DNA of 64,000 bases from Eutreptiella sp. 'Long Island Sound 2002' (taxonomy: Eukaryota; Euglenozoa; Euglenophyceae; Eutreptiales; Eutreptiaceae), in NCBI GenBank assembly GCA_964036045.1, contig OZ038380.1, positions 10,873,913 to 10,937,912 of the forward strand. The letters run 5' to 3'. Position 1 is the stretch's first letter. Each line of letters starts with the position of its first letter. The notes under the pieces were generated by a model. That model was not told the DNA's origin and did no database searches. It saw only the letters and a list, made by a program, of their open reading frames with translations. Below are positions 50,192-59,608 of this stretch, piece after piece. A program made the translations under genes and the position numbers.

Positions 50192-50229
50192 TGACAGAGC
50201 CAGTAACCCTTGCACAATGGTGCATGCAT

Positions 50230-50330
50230 GTCTGAAAAACCTGTGTTCTGACGCAGAATCTGCATCACATGAGCTGCGTTTTGTCGCAGTAGAGATTGCA
50301 TCACATGAGCTGCGTTCTGTCGCAGTGAGC
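50230..50330 (+). repeat. Short tandem duplication between two ORFs
   Basis: The sequence GCATCACATGAGCTGCGTT with a following GTCGCAG occurs twice in a row, about 35 bases apart. It sits between the RNase H ORF and the next ORF. Confidence 0.85.
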
Positions 50331-50399
50331 AGCAACACGCAAAGGAGAACTCCAAGCAGCTGAACGCCGCGTCCTGACGCGGACAGGCACCCAGGCGTT

Positions 50400-51041
50400 A
50401 TGCCGTCTGGGAGGACACAGCAGGAGAAGGGATCTCACCAGCAGCAGAATGGCCCGTACACACGCATCCAGCCAGCCCCAAAGAAGGTCAAGCCTCAGCA
50501 AGAACGCCAGCGTTTCAAGGTGCAAGCACTGAGTCAGCTGGACGCCATTGCGAACGAAGGACTGCAAGCAGTTGAAGCAGAGCTGACCACAATGGCCTGG
50601 GCCCGCAATCAGCAGATCTGGCTCCGACTGGACCAACCGCATGACACCAGGATGCACTGTGAGATTGTGGACAACCATGGGGAACCACTGATGATGAGCA
50701 ATCAGGAGCTCTACTCGGTGATGGTCCAGATCAACTGGACCCTGAAGACCCAGGCTCTGGCGAACATGCAGGTCCAGTGGCGACCCAAAAGTGCAGGCAA
50801 GTGGCACCCGTTCCAGTGGGAGGCGATCCTCCACTGTCCGACGGCAGAAGGACACAGGGCGGTGCCCTCCTCGGTAAGCAGAACTGGAGATTGCATGCAT
50901 GTGTGGCTGGCAGGCCGAGCGGACCTCTTGCGATTGTTCCAAAGAACGCTCTTCAGGCAGGCGGACCCGGTACCCGGGGACGCCGTGCGGTTCCTCTACA
51001 CGCTGCTGAACACACCCCCATGCGAAAGAAGATACGCATGA
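50400..51041 (+). CDS. ORF of 213 residues, unknown, possibly retroelement-encoded
   Basis: It begins with ATG at 50400 and stops at 51041. The N-terminus is basic and Gln-rich (KKVKPQQERQ); the rest is mixed and looks coding (LDAIANEGLQAVEAEL, MHCEIVDNHGEPLMM, VQINWTLKTQ). It starts 209 bases after the RNase H ORF on the same strand, so it may be a second ORF of that element. I recognise no domain. Confidence 0.5.
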   Translation: MPSGRTQQEKGSHQQQNGPYTRIQPAPKKVKPQQERQRFKVQALSQLDAIANEGLQAVEAELTTMAWARNQQIWLRLDQPHDTRMHCEIVDNHGEPLMMSNQELYSVMVQINWTLKTQALANMQVQWRPKSAGKWHPFQWEAILHCPTAEGHRAVPSSVSRTGDCMHVWLAGRADLLRLFQRTLFRQADPVPGDAVRFLYTLLNTPPCERRYA

Positions 51042-51108
51042 CAGGGGGTGACACAAATGAAAAGAAGAGTGGAGCGCATGGTGCCATGGTGCCATGGTGC
51101 AGATACCC

Positions 51109-51370
51109 CGTCGTCGTGGCTCAGTGGATACACCACACCTCTTCTGTCCCGTGGAGGATGGTTCGAACCCCGGGGGGGATAGAAAAGCACCGAACAACCC
51201 GAACCCCCTTTTTGGGCGCGAGAGAGAGGGAGAGAGAGTCAGAGAGAGAGAGAGGGTAGAGCACAGTGGGAAAGGAACAGAGAGGAGCAACAGGAGAGAA
51301 AGAGCAGGGGAGAGCAAGAGAGATTGGGAGGGAGAGAGTAGGAGAGAGACCCACAGAGCAAGAGACCGGG
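51109..51370 (+). repeat. tRNA-like sequence with GA-rich tail, SINE candidate
   Basis: TGGCTCAGTGG fits an RNA polymerase III A box, and GGTTCGAACCC, 43 bases later, fits a B box; this is tRNA spacing. The acceptor ends do not pair, so it is not a tRNA gene. A GAGA-rich tail from 51219 to 51360 follows. A head-plus-tail structure of this kind is typical of tRNA-derived SINEs. Related GGGTTCGAGCTGACC pieces occur at 51.39-51.44 kb, and a diverged one at 51.77 kb. Confidence 0.5.
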
Positions 51371-52120
51371 GCTAACCGGCGCAAAGGGAGGTGGTGGGTT
51401 CGAGCTGACCAGGGTGGGTTCGAGCTGACCAGGGTAAAAGGGACGCCACTGCGGCACGAAACAGTCAAGAAATGAAAAAACGGGGCGCCGTAGCGCCCCT
51501 GAGCCACAGGCTAGACACGTTGTCACGTGTTGAAAAGCCTAAGCATGACTGGGGCTGCGAGAGTGCGGCCCATGTGAGGAAGACGGAAGCAAGTAGGCAT
51601 GAATGTGTGGGCGGCATGCGCATACATGGTGTGGAGCTAAGGCGCCTTTGCGCCCCAGAGGATCGAGTATGGCATGTCCTCACGAGCCAGAGAGCAAGTG
51701 CATGACAGGGGCACGACCTGCAGGGCAAGGGTTAGAGACTAACCGGCACTGTGGGAGGGTGGTGGGTGCGAGCTGACCTCAGTGTCCAGAGGACCGAAGC
51801 CAAAGCACAGTCAGCAACCACCTGGTGTGGTACAGAACTGGTCTGCGCTGCAGTGCAGCAAGAAAAACACTGGACAATGTGGTTATGACCATGCGCCTGT
51901 GACACGGGGGCGTATGCGAGCCCAGTTTCCGTTGCCTCATGGCCCTGGACCCCCCAACCCATACTAGTTAGCACTTGGTTAGAACAGGCAACGGAAATTT
52001 TTTGAGCCCGTAAAAATTGCAACACACTTGATTCCCCCCCACTTAATTGATTCAAAATGCTCACAATGAGTTAGGCAATCCCGTGCCACGTGTCTTCTTT
52101 TGCTGGCCGGGATGCCTTTG
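51371..52120. other. No recognised gene; duplicated tRNA-like pieces
   Basis: The block CTAACCGGC, then GGTGGTGGG, then CGAGCTGACC occurs near 51374-51440 and again near 51739-51778. ORFs are short and lack motifs. Confidence 0.4.
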
Positions 52121-52714
52121 CTAATTTAGAGGTACATCTGTTGGAATACAGTACTGTTTTTCAGCCTTTTGTGAGTGGTAAAACCAAATTTCACCCCACT
52201 TGTGTATATTCAAAATGCTCCGAATGAAACGGGGAATTAAATAATGCCCCCAAATGAGAAAAATTCGACCACCCCCCCTCCGGATGCCTGCCCACGCCGC
52301 GGGGGTTGGGGTCCAGAACTGAACTGCAGAGCCCCCCGTGGGCACTAGATTGTTTAGCACGAGCGAGACCAGGATGACAGTGAATGGGTAGATCACCTGG
52401 GTCGGAGTCACCGCCCCCTCCGCCAGGCCGTTGCCCATCCACGAGATGGTTTCTCCGAGACTGAATACGCACCAGATGTTGCAGAGAATGATGGCCAGCC
52501 GTTGGGACCCCTTTTGGAAGTTGTGCTCCATGGCTTCTGAACGAAACCGCCAAAATCTCCACCACTGCTGAGGGTCGAACTGGGGTTGGACAATGCGCTC
52601 CGAGGATTCCGGCTGGCTTACCCATGACTGACGGCGCAAACGCATCTTGGTAAAAATCCCGTAAAACGCACCGCGTGCTGTAACTGCTGCTGTTGCTGCC
52701 GCCGCCACAGCCAC
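52121..52714 (-). CDS. Putative membrane protein ORF or exon (197 residues)
   Basis: The minus-strand frame from ATG 52714 to 52121 has an Ala-rich start, a Trp-rich stretch (QWWRFWRFRSEAMEHNFQKG), then two hydrophobic segments (LAIILCNIWCVFSLGETIS and VIYPFTVILVSLVLNNLV). The spacing Trp-Met-Gly-Asn-Gly-Leu before the second segment recalls the last two helices of an ABC-transporter membrane domain, but that is a loose likeness. The tail after LNNLV looks noncoding. It may be one exon of a larger gene or a relic. Confidence 0.35.
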   Translation of the reverse strand: MAVAAAATAAVTARGAFYGIFTKMRLRRQSWVSQPESSERIVQPQFDPQQWWRFWRFRSEAMEHNFQKGSQRLAIILCNIWCVFSLGETISWMGNGLAEGAVTPTQVIYPFTVILVSLVLNNLVPTGGSAVQFWTPTPAAWAGIRRGGGRIFLIWGHYLIPRFIRSILNIHKWGEIWFYHSQKAEKQYCIPTDVPLN

Positions 52715-52989
52715 TGCTTGTTGTTGCTTCTAATAAATGGCAGGCAATGCCCACAAAGACTCTAGTCCAATGATGAGGGGCCAAGTACACAGTCTGCGGC
52801 TTCCGAAGATTGAAAATGGCCTTGGCCGACTCCTTGCTCCTGCCTCTCTGTTCTCGTGCACTAACAGCCTTTTCCAGTGGTGGGAACCGATGGTGTCACA
52901 CTCTTACCCCCTGTGTCTAGGAACTGCATTCCCCTGTGTCTAGAAACCACCTGCTCAAAAACCAGCCCCTGGTTCTGTGGCACTTTTCC

Positions 52990-53485
52990 TGCACTAGCTT
53001 TTTTCCCACAGAATTGGAACTTCATTGTTCTGGTGGATGTAGGGCAACAATTCAGGAGCAAGGTAGAGGTCCCTTCATTAGAGGGGCAGACAGAACGGGC
53101 GGGGGTAGCACTATCGTGTGGCCCTCTCATCATCATTGGCCGGGTCACAGGCCTGCGGACCTCCTACAGGGGTGAATTACTGGGCGTTGTGCTCGTCACA
53201 GCCCTGGCAGCACCAGGAGACCCGCTAACCATGTATAAGCAGGCGGTTGTCCAATGGGGGCAGGTTCATCCCAGCACAGAGTGTGCTTTGTCAGGACTTG
53301 GTTCAGCAACCAACCCTATCTCCTTTCACTGGACCCCAAGTCACCGACAACCGTCAGAGGCCAGAAATGCAGATGATCTTGAATCCATTCTTCGCAACAA
53401 TGAACCAACAAGGGATGTGGGCGAACAACACATGAAGGAGGACATCAGCCTTGTTTGTTCAGGGGTCGGAAGCTCATGCTATTGA
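52990..53485 (+). pseudogene. Second retroelement RNase H-like fragment
   Basis: In one open frame the blocks TSYRGELLGVVLVTAL, then HWTPSHRQPSEARNADDLE and NNEPTRDVGEQH appear. They fit the Glu helix and the C-terminal His region of RNase H domains from non-LTR elements. The first Asp block (VLVDVGQQ?) is doubtful and the middle Asp is absent. It is a different subfamily from the domain at 49.4-50.2 kb. Confidence 0.6.
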
Positions 53486-54054
53486 TACCCTGCAGCCGTG
53501 CAGTGTGCGAAGGAGGGAACTCAGTTCAAAATATTGTGCAGAGTGGAAAGAATGTGATCCTGGAACCTAAGACCCGGGAGCATAGGAGACAAAGTAGTTG
53601 CCCACAACTGCCCTGACTTGCCCTACCCTATCAAGCACCCCCCCCCCCCCTCCCCCCTAGCGACTGCAGTTGCCGGAACACGCTGGAATGTTCTGCCGGA
53701 ACGTAAGTCTAGCTCAGCCGCATTGCCTGGAACTCTCTGTGTAGATGGAGAGCCCATTGCCACAGCACATCGTGGCCGAGAGGTTAGAGACACTTCTGGT
53801 ATCTGATGCATGGTAGTGCAGCAACAGCTGCCACGCGCAGCAAGATGACAAAGCAAAAAGAGAAATAAGCGGCAAAGGTTTCCAACATTCTGATAATTTC
53901 ACATGTGTTTGGATGTACTGAAGTACAAACTGGCATCGAACATAATGGCACTGAAGGAAGGCACCGATCATCATGGCACCAAAGGATTTGGTGCTATGAT
54001 GTTCCTGCCTTGGCGGGGAGCACGCCGAATGGAACCAGCGGGATTGCAACTAAA

Positions 54055-54638
54055 CCCCGCCCCAATTTTAAGAACAGGTTCTCAACTTCAGCCTGGTTGC
54101 TGGCAGTGGTAGTGGGGGTTCTAATTCTTTTGGGTGGTTCTTATTTAGTTTCTTGTCCATGAAACCTCCTCTTGTCACCAGAAAAATGGATATCTTTGAT
54201 GGCTTGCACCCACAGTGTGTGGACTCAATTGATTTGGATGACTCGGATACATCTGAGGACTCCGATATGAAGGTGATTGAACGGTTGGTTGAACCTCCGG
54301 ATGAGGACGATTTGAGAATGTTCATTGTTGACATTGGTGAGAGTGAGGAGCCTGCTCAGGAGCCGTTCAACAAATGGTGGCAGCAAGGGCTGAGACATTG
54401 CTTGAGCCATATCTTGTCTACAACTTGCCAGCTACAAAGTGCAAGCTTCCATCACTTCTTATTTCCCCAAGTAAAAAAACGATCTTGGCTATTGTGTTGT
54501 TCCCTAGCTTTGGCCAAAATTGCTTGTGAGAGACCAAGGTGGTTCTTATCTTTGGCACGCTCCATGGAAACTCCCAAGGGGTTCTTATCTTTGGGGTGGT
54601 TCTTAATTTGGGCCCGGTACTTAAAATTGGGCGCGGGG
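54055..54638 (+). mobile_element. Putative 584-bp DNA element with terminal inverted repeats
   Basis: The left end, CCCCGCCCCAATTTTAAG at 54055, pairs with the right end, CTTAAAATTGGGCGCGGGG, ending at 54638. This gives about 24 bases with one or two mismatches and a one-base gap. Subterminal copies of GGTTCTTATTT or GGTTCTTATCTTTGG lie inside both ends. A frame from 54153 encodes an acidic stretch (IDLDDSDTSEDSDMKV) and runs through the right end. No clear target-site duplication was found. It looks like a non-autonomous element or a deleted transposon. Confidence 0.6.
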
Positions 54639-54755
54639 GGGGTCCTCATCAAAGAATTGGCCGTTGATGATTGTAGCAAGGACATGCTCCCCATTTGCAC
54701 ACATGTAGAGCACCTCTCCACTAGGCAGACCTACAAAGGTTGTTCCATGTTGTAG

Positions 54756-57179
54756 TCACGTGCTAGACAGAGGGAGCCCACAAGGAAGGTTGTATGACAC
54801 AGAACAAAAAAGATGGTGCCAAACGGAAGGACAGAGGTCACATCACACCAGAACCAATGTGATTTAGGAAACCAGTGCAAACTAGCAACTAGCAACTAGC
54901 AACGAGCAACTATACGGAGGTCCTAACAAGCCCGTGAGCGTTTGTGTACAGTTGTACAGAACGGCTGGAAACTGTTGGTTGCACGCTCTTTCGCCACTGA
55001 GTCCGGATTTGTCTCTGGGGGCGTTTCTGCACGGCGCACAGCGTGGGCACAGCGCCCCATAGTAAGTTGGCTTTTCTGTGACAGCCCTGAAAACCACCCA
55101 CCAGATCGAGATCGAGGTAGAAGACCTTATCCGCAACACTGAGATCCATGGAGAATGAGAAAGAGGGTATGAGGAGATGAGGTGGAAATTGCGATGTCCT
55201 GCAGCAGCTGCAATGCATCACCATATTTGGCCAAACAACAGCAATGGCTGAGGAAAAAGGGTCCAAAATAGCCTACTTTTCGCACAGCGTGTGTGCAGCT
55301 CACAGCTCACCCGCGTGTCCCTGAAGAACACGGGGCCCGTTGCAGTACCCGGCACTGTACGTTGGGCCGCCTTGTGGATGATCCACACCGCGTTGTGTGG
55401 TGCATGCATTCAGGCCTCAATGCACAAGGGGCCAAGGGTTGCGCCCTCCATCGGCCTGAGTGCATGTGGCAAACACAGGAAAGCGCATGCATTAGATCCC
55501 CGCAGAGCGCCTTCCCCAACGCCTTCCCTCAGGGGAACCGTGCATGAGGTCACTACGTGGGTCCCCATGGGTGCTCAAGTACTCGTATTGTCACCAAATG
55601 ATCACCCAAACCCATCCTAGGGGCAACGGAAGGGTTTCAGAAAAAATCAAAATTTGAAAAGTTTTTAGGTGCCACTAAACAGCCTATCCAGCGTGAAAAC
55701 GGCTAAGTCCTCGCTGGCAAGGGGCCATATGGGAGGGGGGGGGGGCAACTGGGGGTACCCGGAGTTGGGACCCGGGACCCCTGCCATGGGTTAGGGGGTC
55801 CATATACAAGAAAAAAGTTCTTCAGGACCCAGGTCCCAATACGCACGCATCGGTCACAATACGCAAAGAAGTTTTCACCCCCCACCCCCCCCAACCACCC
55901 TCCCAAAAAAAGGGGGACTCAGGTACGAGGGGGTACAGGGGTCAAAATCCAAAAAAATATTGGGGGATCATTTTTGGTCCTAAAAATGATGATTTTACAA
56001 GGGGTTAGACGTCAGAACCCATAATTTGGGGTATGCTACGCGAACGACCCCCAAAAGGGGAGGTATACGAAGCCCACGCCTGCGCTTGATCTAACAACCT
56101 CTCTTCGAGGTGATTAACACTTGATGCTAAGGGCGTAAAACGGGTCCTTGTCAGAGTGAGGGAGTTTCATAAGGCCGCCGCGCTTGGTTGTTTGGACCCG
56201 TTGTGTAAACGCAAGGAAATGCGATCGGTAGATTTGCGCATCTTCGGCCAGCTTGGCAAAGGTGAAACTGACGAGCTGGTGGACAGCTGGCAGATTCACT
56301 GAAAGCTTGGCAGGAGCGGTGCATGCTCCTTTTCACCTGAATTCCCAATTGGCTTCCCCGCAATAGTTGCCTGGCTGAGCTATAAACACGGGAGAGCCTT
56401 TGAAAAGCTGGTGTGCTGCACTGCAATTTAGAGACCAGAGGGGAGATGGGATGGGGGCGCCAGGGTGCGTCATGGGCAATATGCAGCAGGCAATAGACAA
56501 GGGACACAAGGAAAGGGGCAGCAGACTGTGCATGGGCAACCGACAATGGCGGGTGCACAATGGGCAATAGGTGATGCGCAATAGATGATGGGCTGTATGC
56601 AATGATGATGCGTGCTTGAGTGCGCGTGCACCATGGTGCGCACATTGGGGTTGTGCCAAGAACCACCAGGTTCTCGTAGGCCGTGGAGAATAGACAATTC
56701 ACACTAGGGCTTGTGAATATGGGATTCACTTATGCCTCGTTGTCTGTGAAAGCAGGATGGATTTGCGCCTCTGGGTCTGTGAATGTAGGATTTGCTTACA
56801 CTCTTTTGGAATCTAAATGCACAATTCAAGGAATGTAATGCAAGCCACCACGGGGAATAGGCAATGCGGCAATGGCGAATCATGGGCACTGGACAATGGG
56901 CAATAAGCAGCCCATTATTTATTGCCATTCATCTATTACCCATTGTCCATTGTCCATCGCCTACTGCTAATTATCTCCATAGTCTACTAGTGCTTTGGTT
57001 TCATGACATTGAGACATTGGGAATTATTGGCTGAAAGTGTTCAGCAGGCAGCAGTTTGAGCTACAGTGATGTATGCTGGCGGTTAGCAGTGACAGCAGTT
57101 GTTGGTGGGTCGGCGCTTTGTCGCGGTTCAGGTGTACCGTAGTCCGGCATATTTTGTTCCAGCCTTACCAAGACTTGCG
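54756..57179. other. No supported gene; low-complexity DNA
   Basis: ORFs are short and on both strands. Between 55.73 and 56.08 kb runs of G, C and A dominate. From 56.46 to 56.64 kb and 56.86 to 56.96 kb the sequence is a degenerate CAATGGGCAATAG repeat. Confidence 0.5.
56081..56113 (+). repeat. 33-bp exact repeat with hairpin, copy 2
   Basis: Identical to 12863-12895 over 33 bases, with different flanks on both sides. See copy 1 for the hairpin. Confidence 0.8.
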
Positions 57180-57350
57180 ACGAGGACCGAGCTGGGTCCT
57201 TGTGGTTCTCTTGAATGTGGTTGAAAAACAGCGCAATTGCACCTCAAAATGGACCACTGTATGACGCCTCATTGAACACCCATTTGCAACCATTTGACAG
57301 CCCGATTGCGGTGGAAGAAGAACGGCCCTCATTGGAGACGCCTGAATGAT
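57180..57350 (+). repeat. Diverged solo copy of the LMF-intron tandem repeat
   Basis: The order AGGACCGAGCTGGGTCCT, CACCTCAAAATGGACCAC, CATTGAACACCCATTTGC, then AACGGCCCTCAT matches the array unit at 33-40 kb, with substitutions and small deletions. The 28-base palindrome and the CTG tract are absent. Confidence 0.9.
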
Positions 57351-57477
57351 ACACTGGTGATCAGTTTTGTGTTTTTGTGGTGCAATCCCAGAGGACGGGG
57401 GGGGGGCGTCCTCCCCTTCCCTGGAGGGGCCATCATGACAAAGGAGGAGAGATTTCAAGGGGGGGAAGGTAGACAGA

Positions 57478-57800
57478 AGCAATGGGCATCAGGCAATCGC
57501 CATGAGCAATGGGCAATGGGCATCAGACAATTGGCAATATACAAAGGGTGGTGGACGAACAATGTGGAACAAGCAGAACAATGCAGAACAAGCAAGGGGC
57601 AATAGATGGTGGGCAGTACACAATGAGCCACAGGCAAGAGGTGGCAATGGATAATAGACATTAGGCAGAGAGCAATAGCCCATAGACAATGGGCCATAGG
57701 CATCAGGTGGCGCACCGTGTGCTGTGCGCACGCTGTGCGAAAAGGCAGCTGGCAATGGTGGCAATAGATAATTGCCAGTGTGCAATAGATATGGCAATAA
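57478..57800 (+). repeat. CAATGGGCAATAG-type low-complexity repeat
   Basis: Short A/G-rich words such as GGCAATGGGCAT and GGCAATAGAT recur without a fixed period. The same sequence type occurs at 56.46-56.96 kb, on the other side of the solo repeat copy. Confidence 0.7.
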
Positions 57801-57922
57801 AGTTTGATGCGCGCACTTGGCCCGATGCACGGCCCACCATCAGCACCATGTGCCCTCCCTGTCTCTTTCCATGACCTCATTTACATCTTCAGTCCTTTTC
57901 AAGTCGTTTTTTTCGCACGGCA

Positions 57923-58453
57923 ATGCAAACCGATTGGGGTTTCTCTCGTACGGAGCTGAAGGTGGCCATGAAGGTGCTCAATCAGATTGCCGACCGCCCT
58001 CAATTGTTGGACGACAACGAGTTGCAAAACTCTGGCATCCAGCGCTTCTTCGCTGGGGTGGATCTCGGAGAACGCCCCATGGCTGCCAAAAAGGAGCCCG
58101 ACAGCCGATCGATGTCGCCGGGGCGTGCCGCCATGATGAACTCGTTGCCCTGCACCGCTGGCTACCAGGCTTTCCTCCCTCCCAACCAACATGACAACAG
58201 CCCTTGTCGCCACAACCCGGGCCTGGCGTCCCTCAAGCCCGGGCCCAAGCGGTCTTGGGCCCGCGACTCGCCCCCCAGAGCGGCAAGCCCCAACGGCAAG
58301 CCACGACCGGTGACCGTCATGCCCGACTACAGTGCCGCACTGGCATCGCCGGACCCGGGCGACTGGCCGAGCGGGGCCACGAAGTACTCTGCCGGGCAGA
58401 ATTTCAAGCGGACGGAATGCACCAACCATAAGTACGGCGGCGGCGGGCGGTGA
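57923..58453 (+). CDS. ORF of 176 residues, unknown function
   Basis: It runs from ATG 57923 to TGA 58453. The first 50 residues look like a folded helical segment (ELKVAMKVLNQIADRPQLL, then IQRFFAGVDLGERPM). The rest is rich in Pro, Ser, Gly and Arg and likely disordered. The frame stays open upstream to a possible acceptor (TCTTCAG at about 57890), so this could be the last exon of a gene. The opposite strand is also open, because the region is GC-rich. I recognise no family. Confidence 0.45.
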   Translation: MQTDWGFSRTELKVAMKVLNQIADRPQLLDDNELQNSGIQRFFAGVDLGERPMAAKKEPDSRSMSPGRAAMMNSLPCTAGYQAFLPPNQHDNSPCRHNPGLASLKPGPKRSWARDSPPRAASPNGKPRPVTVMPDYSAALASPDPGDWPSGATKYSAGQNFKRTECTNHKYGGGGR

Positions 58454-58510
58454 TCCCACGGGGGTCCGTTGTGTGTTGTGTTGTGTACGGTTGCCCCAGA
58501 GTCGCCGTAC

Positions 58511-58575
58511 GAAATTGCATGGCTCAGCTGTCATCGCGCATGGTGTCTACACCAGAGGTGTCGGGTTCGAGCCCC
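58511..58575 (+). repeat. tRNA-like sequence, degenerate
   Basis: TGGCTCAGCTG and GGTTCGAGCCCC are spaced 44 bases apart like the A and B boxes of a tRNA. The stems do not fold into a good tRNA, so this is more likely a SINE head or tRNA relic. Confidence 0.35.
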
Positions 58576-59520
58576 AAGTGGGCCAGAAGCACTGTCCCAA
58601 GTGTTGGGTATGTGGGGCCGTGTGAGCCGGATGGGACGCTGCCCGAGGTAAGGGGCAAGGGTGCGCTACCGTTTGGGCATCGTCCGGTCCAGGCCTTTGC
58701 TTAGTGGCTGGTTGATATTATACCGGGGGGGGGGGGGTGGGTGGGTCAGAGGCCAAAAAAAAGTTTGTGTACCTGAAATCGACCTCCAAGTTCGGGCCCC
58801 TTTGATAAATTTCATTTTTTTTCCTGAGGAAAAATTTTCTGATGTGGGCGGGTGGGTGGGTCAGCCAAAATCCCGGGGGGCCAACTTGACCCCTCCCCCC
58901 CCCCCAGTATCACTAAGCAAAGGCCTGGACCGGGCAATCTCACCTCCACTTCCCGCCCTCATGTTCTTATTGGATCCTGCAACAGCACTCGGCTCCTGCT
59001 GGGGTCCCCCACAGGCAAACGTGGCGGCCTGACCTCCCTCAGCAAGACCGCAGCGCACTCGGTGATTCCGAGGCATCAAAGCCGGTCACGGCCACAACAT
59101 CGCCGTTGTGACTCTCTCGCCGTGGCCAGACTCCATCGCCTTTTCCACGGCTTTTCTTTGAGCGCGGGAGTGCGTTGATGCCCGTAAGGCTGTCGGACTC
59201 CAGCCAGTCCTTTGCATTTGGGCGCAAAAGAACATGTTGGCGGTAGCCCGCACGAAGTTCCCCTCCCCCCCCCTTCTGCCTGGGGATCTGAGGCAAGGGT
59301 GATCCGGAGGGACCGAAGGATCGAGCATGGCTCTGGCACGCGATGCCCGGGCGCATGGAATGCTCCCGGTGGATGGCTGACGGTGTGCACGCCAACCCGA
59401 GACCACCACCCGACGGGGCCAGGCTCCCCATACCCAGCCCCCCCCATGTCCTTCCCCCCATATCCCTTCCCCGAGTCCCCCAGCCCACCACGCTTCAGCA
59501 CCCGCGCCGCGAAGGTGTGG

Positions 59521-59608
<88 letters not shown>

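Noticed and set aside
50301-51317. 338-residue minus-strand ORF
   Set aside because: It is antisense to the better-looking 213-residue ORF and to the GA-rich tail, which gives a Leu/Ser-rich artefact.
54910-55266. Possible link of the ORF at 54.9-55.3 kb (VADKVFYLDLD) with the 52-kb membrane ORF as one ABC transporter
   Set aside because: On the minus strand the order of the two pieces would be reversed relative to the family, and neither match is strong.
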